This document shows positions 60,825-64,000 of a stretch of 64,000 nucleotides of DNA, piece by piece; positions within the stretch are counted from its first letter, which is position 1, and each line of letters opens with the position of its first letter. The notes beneath the pieces were generated by a model, which saw nothing but the letters and a program-made list of their open reading frames with translations, was not told the origin of the DNA and ran no database searches. Source of the stretch: Sorangium aterium (GTDB taxonomy: Bacteria; Myxococcota_A; Polyangia; Polyangiales; Polyangiaceae); assembly GCF_028368935.1 (NCBI RefSeq), contig NZ_JAQNDK010000001.1:3348001-3412000 (forward strand), given 5' to 3'. The translations under genes and the position numbers were made by a program.

Positions 60825-60830
60825 TACAGT
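60825..60830 (+). promoter_or_regulatory. Putative -10 of leaderless GYPQQQ gene
   Basis: TACAGT ending 8 bases before ATG 60839; ccaccgcc in between has no Shine-Dalgarno. It is divergent from the ALDH-like promoter about 75 bases away. Confidence 0.45.
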
Positions 60831-60838
60831 CCACCGCC

Positions 60839-61942
60839 ATGGATTGCGCTTTCACCACGGGTCGGGGCCCAGCGCGCGCGCCCTCCTCCAGGGCAGCTCT
60901 CCACCCGGCAGCTTGCGGCCTCCTTCTCGGCCTCGGCTCGCTCCTCCTCGCGCCAGCGGCGACAGCGCAACAGAACGCTCAGCCGCTCCCGCAGGGCCAG
61001 GCGCAGCCCGGCGGAGCTGCCCAGACGCCGTCCGGGTATCCTCAGCAGCAGGGGTATCCTCAGCAAGGTTACCCTCAGCAGCAGGGGTATCCTCAGCAAG
61101 GCTACCCTCAGCAGCAGGGATATCCTCAGCAGCAGGGATATCCTCAGCAGCAAGGCTACCCTCAGCAGCAGGGATATCCTCAGCAGCAAGGCTATCCTCA
61201 GCAACAGGGATATCCTCAGCAGCAAGGCTACCCTCAGCAGCAAGGCTATCCTCAGCAGCAAGGCTACCCTCAGCAGCAAGGCTATCCTCAGCAGCAAGGC
61301 TATCCTCAGCAGGGCTACCCCCAGCAAGGTTACCCTCAGCAGGGCTATCCTCAGCAAGGCTATCCTCAACAGCCGCCCGGCTATGGTCCGGGCTACGCCT
61401 TGCCGGCCGGGCCCCCACCGCCCCCGAAGCCCCCCGAGTCCACCTGCTGCCGCTGGTCGGTCCGCTACAACGCCCTGGATCTCCTGTTCGGAAGGATGAC
61501 CTTCGAGGGCGAGGTCGCCGTCATCGGGCCGCTCACCATCGGGATCGCGCCGTCGTGGATCTGGGGCTCGCTCGAGGATGCGTCGCTCGACACGACCGGC
61601 TACGCGCTCGCGGCCGACGTCGGCGTCTACGTCGAAGGCAAGGCGCTGCGGGGCTTCTGGGTGAAAGGGCGCATCGGCTACGAGTCGTTCGAGGCGGTCA
61701 TCACCCCTCCAGGGCGGCTCGAGGGCCGCGGCGATGTGAGCAGCGTCGTCCTCGGCGGCATGGTGGGGAGCACGAACGTGCTCAGCCGAGACGGCGGGTT
61801 CGCCATGTCGGGAGGCTTCGGGATCGGCGTGGCGCTCGCCGATCCCGTGACGATCACCGCGGGCCCCTACCAGTATTCCTTCTACGAGAAGGCGGGGAAG
61901 ATCAAGCTCATGGGCTCGCTCTCGCTCGGCGTCGTCTTCTGA
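60839..61942 (+). CDS. Exported GYPQQQ-repeat protein with outer-membrane-like barrel domain
   Basis: 367 residues. The signal peptide ([18 protein letters not shown]) is long, starting about residue 25. Residues 66-178 consist of about 20 GYPQQQ or GYPQQ units, an extended, Gln/Pro/Tyr-rich and probably disordered segment. Residues about 205-367 are beta-rich with alternating hydrophobics ([80 protein letters not shown]) ending in GSLSLGVVF with a terminal Phe, as in outer-membrane beta-barrels. CC at about 201-202 precedes the barrel. Function unknown. Confidence 0.84.
   Translation: MDCAFTTGRGPARAPSSRAALHPAACGLLLGLGSLLLAPAATAQQNAQPLPQGQAQPGGAAQTPSGYPQQQGYPQQGYPQQQGYPQQGYPQQQGYPQQQGYPQQQGYPQQQGYPQQQGYPQQQGYPQQQGYPQQQGYPQQQGYPQQQGYPQQQGYPQQGYPQQGYPQQGYPQQGYPQQPPGYGPGYALPAGPPPPPKPPESTCCRWSVRYNALDLLFGRMTFEGEVAVIGPLTIGIAPSWIWGSLEDASLDTTGYALAADVGVYVEGKALRGFWVKGRIGYESFEAVITPPGRLEGRGDVSSVVLGGMVGSTNVLSRDGGFAMSGGFGIGVALADPVTITAGPYQYSFYEKAGKIKLMGSLSLGVVF
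61034..61372 (+). repeat. Tandem 15/18-base repeat encoding GYPQQ(Q)
   Basis: About 20 units (13 of 18 bases and 7 of 15), varying at ggt/ggc/gga/ggg and tac/tat and in the number of cag/caa codons. Likely unstable in length by slippage or recombination. Confidence 0.9.
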
Positions 61943-62143
61943 TCGACGCCCTCGCCTGTTCGTGGCCTCAGCCTCCCCGCACGCGGCGCCGGCCCGGTCG
62001 GTGAGCGCGGCGCCTGCCACGGGAAAGGCGACCGGCGGCGAACCTCTCGCGCGCGGCGCGCGGCGCGCGGATCGACCCCCCCGCACGGCCGGCGGCGTCC
62101 CCGGAACTTGGCCCCGCGCGCGGCGCCGTGGGACTCCTGGACC

Positions 62144-64000
62144 ATGCCCTCTCGCATCGCCCGCCGCCCCGGGCCGGCGCTGCTGCTCCCGTTCCTGGCG
62201 GCGCTCCTGTCGATCGCGTTCGCCCTCCCCGCGCGCGCGTGGGTCGAGGTGCACGTCGCCGGCGACGACGTGCGGCTGTCGATCGATCGGGCCGGCGCCG
62301 CCACGGTCGAGCACAAGGTCACGCTGAAGATCTCGGGCGGGCCGCTCCGCGCGCTCGACATCCAGGGCGTCGACCCGGACGCCCAGCTCGACGAGGGCAG
62401 CTACGCCGTGCCCTTCAAGGCCGCGGAGGCGGGCTCGCTCGCGTCCGCGACGCCGGTCGCGATCGAGCTCCTGCCGCCCGACCCCCGGCCGCGCGAGGAC
62501 GGCACGCGCCGCCCGGCGGCGATGCGGGCCCGCTTCGACGGCAAGGGGCTGAGCCGCGGGGTGTTCGTGCTCTTCTTCCGCTACCGCACGGACCTCATGA
62601 AGCGCGGGCTCATCCGGCAGGACGGCCCGAGCTCCCGCGTCTCCTGGAGCGGCCCCGTCTGGGACGACGGCTACGACTCGGCGCGGCTCACCGTCGCGCT
62701 GCCGGCCGCGCCCGACGAGCCGCGCGTCGACGAGGCGCGGCCCGACGAGGCGGGCGAGGCGGCGTCCCCCGACGCGCTCCCGGCGCCGACGACGCTCTCC
62801 ACGCTCCGCCGCGCGCTCGACAAGGACGAGCTGGAGCTGCTCCGCCCGTACGCCCCCAAGGCCGAGCCGATCCGGTGGGCGGTCCGCGCCGACGCGCGCG
62901 CCTTCCAGCCCGAGCCCGCCGCGGCGAAGCCCGGGGCCGACACGCTCGGCCGCATCTCGGACGCCGCGGCCGGCAGCCCCGATCGCAGCCGCACCCTCTA
63001 CGTGGCCGCGGGCGTGGTCCTCTTCGCGCTCTACAGCGCCCTCGTCGCGCTCAAGGCGCGCGAGCACGAGCGCCTCGCCCGCGCCGCGGGCGTCGCGCCG
63101 CGGCCCATCGTCCCGATCCCGCTCGCGCCGCGCGCCGCGCTCGCGGGGCTCGCGCTCGTCGCGGGCGTCGCCCTGGAGCTCCTGCTCACGGACGGCACGC
63201 CGGGCGCCGCGCTCGTGGCCGCGGCGACCGCGCTCGCCGCGCACCGCACGCCCCGCCCGGAGCGCGCCGCCGCGACCTTGCGGCGCCCTGGCAAGTGGCT
63301 CCCCATCGCGGAGGCCGAGGCGTTCCGCGAGCCGCCGCGGGTGCGCGGCGTCTACCTCGACGTCTCGACGCGCGCCGGCAAGGCGCTGCTCGTCGCGCTG
63401 CTCGCCGCGCTCGGCGCGGGCGTCCACGCCGTGGCGGCGGCCTCGCCGTACCACGCCCACCTGCTCGCGCTCGACGCGACGGCGCTGCTCGCGATCTTCT
63501 GTACCGGCCGGCTCGCCGAGCTCCCCGCCGATCCGGCGGCGCGGCCGGTCGCGTTCCTGCGCGACGTCGCGCGGCGCGTGCGGCGCTTGCGGAAGGCCCC
63601 CGCCGGCGCCGCGGCTGCGGCGCAGGAGCTCCGCGTCGTCGGCCGCCTCCGCATCCCGGACGGCAGCCCCGACGCCGACGAGCTCCGGCTCGGCCTCTCG
63701 CCGCGCGCGGCGCTCCCCGGCTTCGTCGCGATCGAGGTCGGCGTCGTCTACGCGCCCGGCGCCGGCGGCGCCATCGGGCTGCCCGAGGTCCTGCTGCGCG
63801 TCGCCCCCGGCTCTCCGTGCGAGCGCGCCGTCGAGGGGGTCGCGAAGAGCGGCCGCTCCTCGCGCGGCCGGCGCCCCGGCGAGCGCGTGCTCGCGTTCAC
63901 GCCGCGCCTGCCGACCGCGAGGATGACGGCGGCCATCGCCGCCGCGCTGGTCCGCGCCGTGTCCACCCCGCCCGCGAGCGCCACACCCACGAAGCCGTCC
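62144..64000 (+). CDS. Large membrane protein, N-terminal 619 codons (runs off right edge)
   Basis: Open from ATG 62144 to the last base with no stop. Signal peptide (LLLPFLAALLSIAFALPARA), then an extracytoplasmic beta-rich domain (WVEVHVAGDDVRLSIDRAGA; VEHKVTLKISGGPLRALDIQ; FVLFFRYRTDLMKRG). A cluster of hydrophobic helices follows at about residues 285-450 (LYVAAGVVLFALYSALVALK, LAGLALVAGVALELLLT, ALLVALLAALGAGVHAVAAA). After those comes another soluble part (ELRVVGRLRIPDGSPDADEL; GFVAIEVGVVYAPGAGGAIG). Family not recognised. Start weakly supported: no clear Shine-Dalgarno. Confidence 0.75.
   Translation, partial: MPSRIARRPGPALLLPFLAALLSIAFALPARAWVEVHVAGDDVRLSIDRAGAATVEHKVTLKISGGPLRALDIQGVDPDAQLDEGSYAVPFKAAEAGSLASATPVAIELLPPDPRPREDGTRRPAAMRARFDGKGLSRGVFVLFFRYRTDLMKRGLIRQDGPSSRVSWSGPVWDDGYDSARLTVALPAAPDEPRVDEARPDEAGEAASPDALPAPTTLSTLRRALDKDELELLRPYAPKAEPIRWAVRADARAFQPEPAAAKPGADTLGRISDAAAGSPDRSRTLYVAAGVVLFALYSALVALKAREHERLARAAGVAPRPIVPIPLAPRAALAGLALVAGVALELLLTDGTPGAALVAAATALAAHRTPRPERAAATLRRPGKWLPIAEAEAFREPPRVRGVYLDVSTRAGKALLVALLAALGAGVHAVAAASPYHAHLLALDATALLAIFCTGRLAELPADPAARPVAFLRDVARRVRRLRKAPAGAAAAAQELRVVGRLRIPDGSPDADELRLGLSPRAALPGFVAIEVGVVYAPGAGGAIGLPEVLLRVAPGSPCERAVEGVAKSGRSSRGRRPGERVLAFTPRLPTARMTAAIAAALVRAVSTPPASATPTKPS

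Noticed and set aside
61034-61372. Regular repeat array that could be mistaken for CRISPR
   Set aside because: Units are 15-18 bases with no spacers and encode GYPQQQ in frame within an exported protein.

Overview
The window is a high-GC, gene-dense chromosomal segment that reads like a large-genome myxobacterium of the Sorangium/Polyangium type. The grounds are family content and style: many lipoproteins with Gly/Ser-rich linkers, an eight-cysteine-cluster protein, an FHA-AAA-Fis regulator, HTTM and Hsp70/DUF2760 modules, a PF09826-type beta-propeller lipoprotein, and very strong G/C third-position bias that leaves long antisense frames open by chance. This is inference from family content; no rRNA or marker gene is present. 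I saw no tRNA, rRNA, CRISPR array, insertion sequence or prophage.

Layout. 1-2.6 kb: left-edge coiled-coil lipoprotein (-), NAD-type isocitrate dehydrogenase and a membrane protein (+). 2.7-6.1 kb: a tight minus-strand cluster (HTTM partner, HTTM protein, small protein, Smr protein, lipoprotein). 6.3-10.5 kb: secreted Arg/Pro/Tyr-rich protein, beta-lactamase-like lipoprotein, NUDIX hydrolase, M15-type peptidase. 11.1-13.8 kb: unknown protein, Cys-rich protein, dtd and a ketopantoate-reductase-like protein. 13.8-17.4 kb: pdxA coupled to an OmpR-like regulator, then tldD. 18-27.3 kb: a TPR protein split by a frameshift, lipoprotein, hemD, small membrane protein, TerB protein, S41 protease and tatA. 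27.7-32.7 kb: membrane protein, DUF2760-Hsp70 pair, transglutaminase-like protein, Cys-rich lipoprotein. 33.4-38.6 kb: amidohydrolase-like lipoprotein, GH94 cellobiose phosphorylase, aldo/keto reductase. 38.9-43.5 kb: metNIQ transporter and a divergent AraC/NmrA pair. 43.6-53 kb: a secreted Cys/His protein, OmpA-type lipoprotein, large Hsp70, eight-cysteine repeat protein, beta-propeller lipoprotein. 53-64 kb: ECF sigma factor with a small membrane partner, ExbB-like and zinc-ribbon proteins, a Grx4/A-type/rhodanese fusion, FHA-AAA regulator, RraA, a coiled-coil protein, an aldehyde dehydrogenase-like protein without the catalytic Cys, a GYPQQQ-repeat outer-membrane-like protein, and a membrane protein running off the right edge.

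Two regulatory observations stand out. First, the cellobiose phosphorylase gene has a good sigma-70-type promoter followed, inside its own leader, by an intrinsic terminator whose 3' arm can pair instead with an upstream segment: a classical attenuator layout. Second, starts in this window fall into two classes. Some have a clear Shine-Dalgarno. About a dozen others have none, but carry a TANNNT-like -10 element 6-8 (once 10) bases before the start codon, as expected for leaderless mRNAs. That pattern also settles the start of tldD, the OmpR-like gene and the aldehyde dehydrogenase-like gene.
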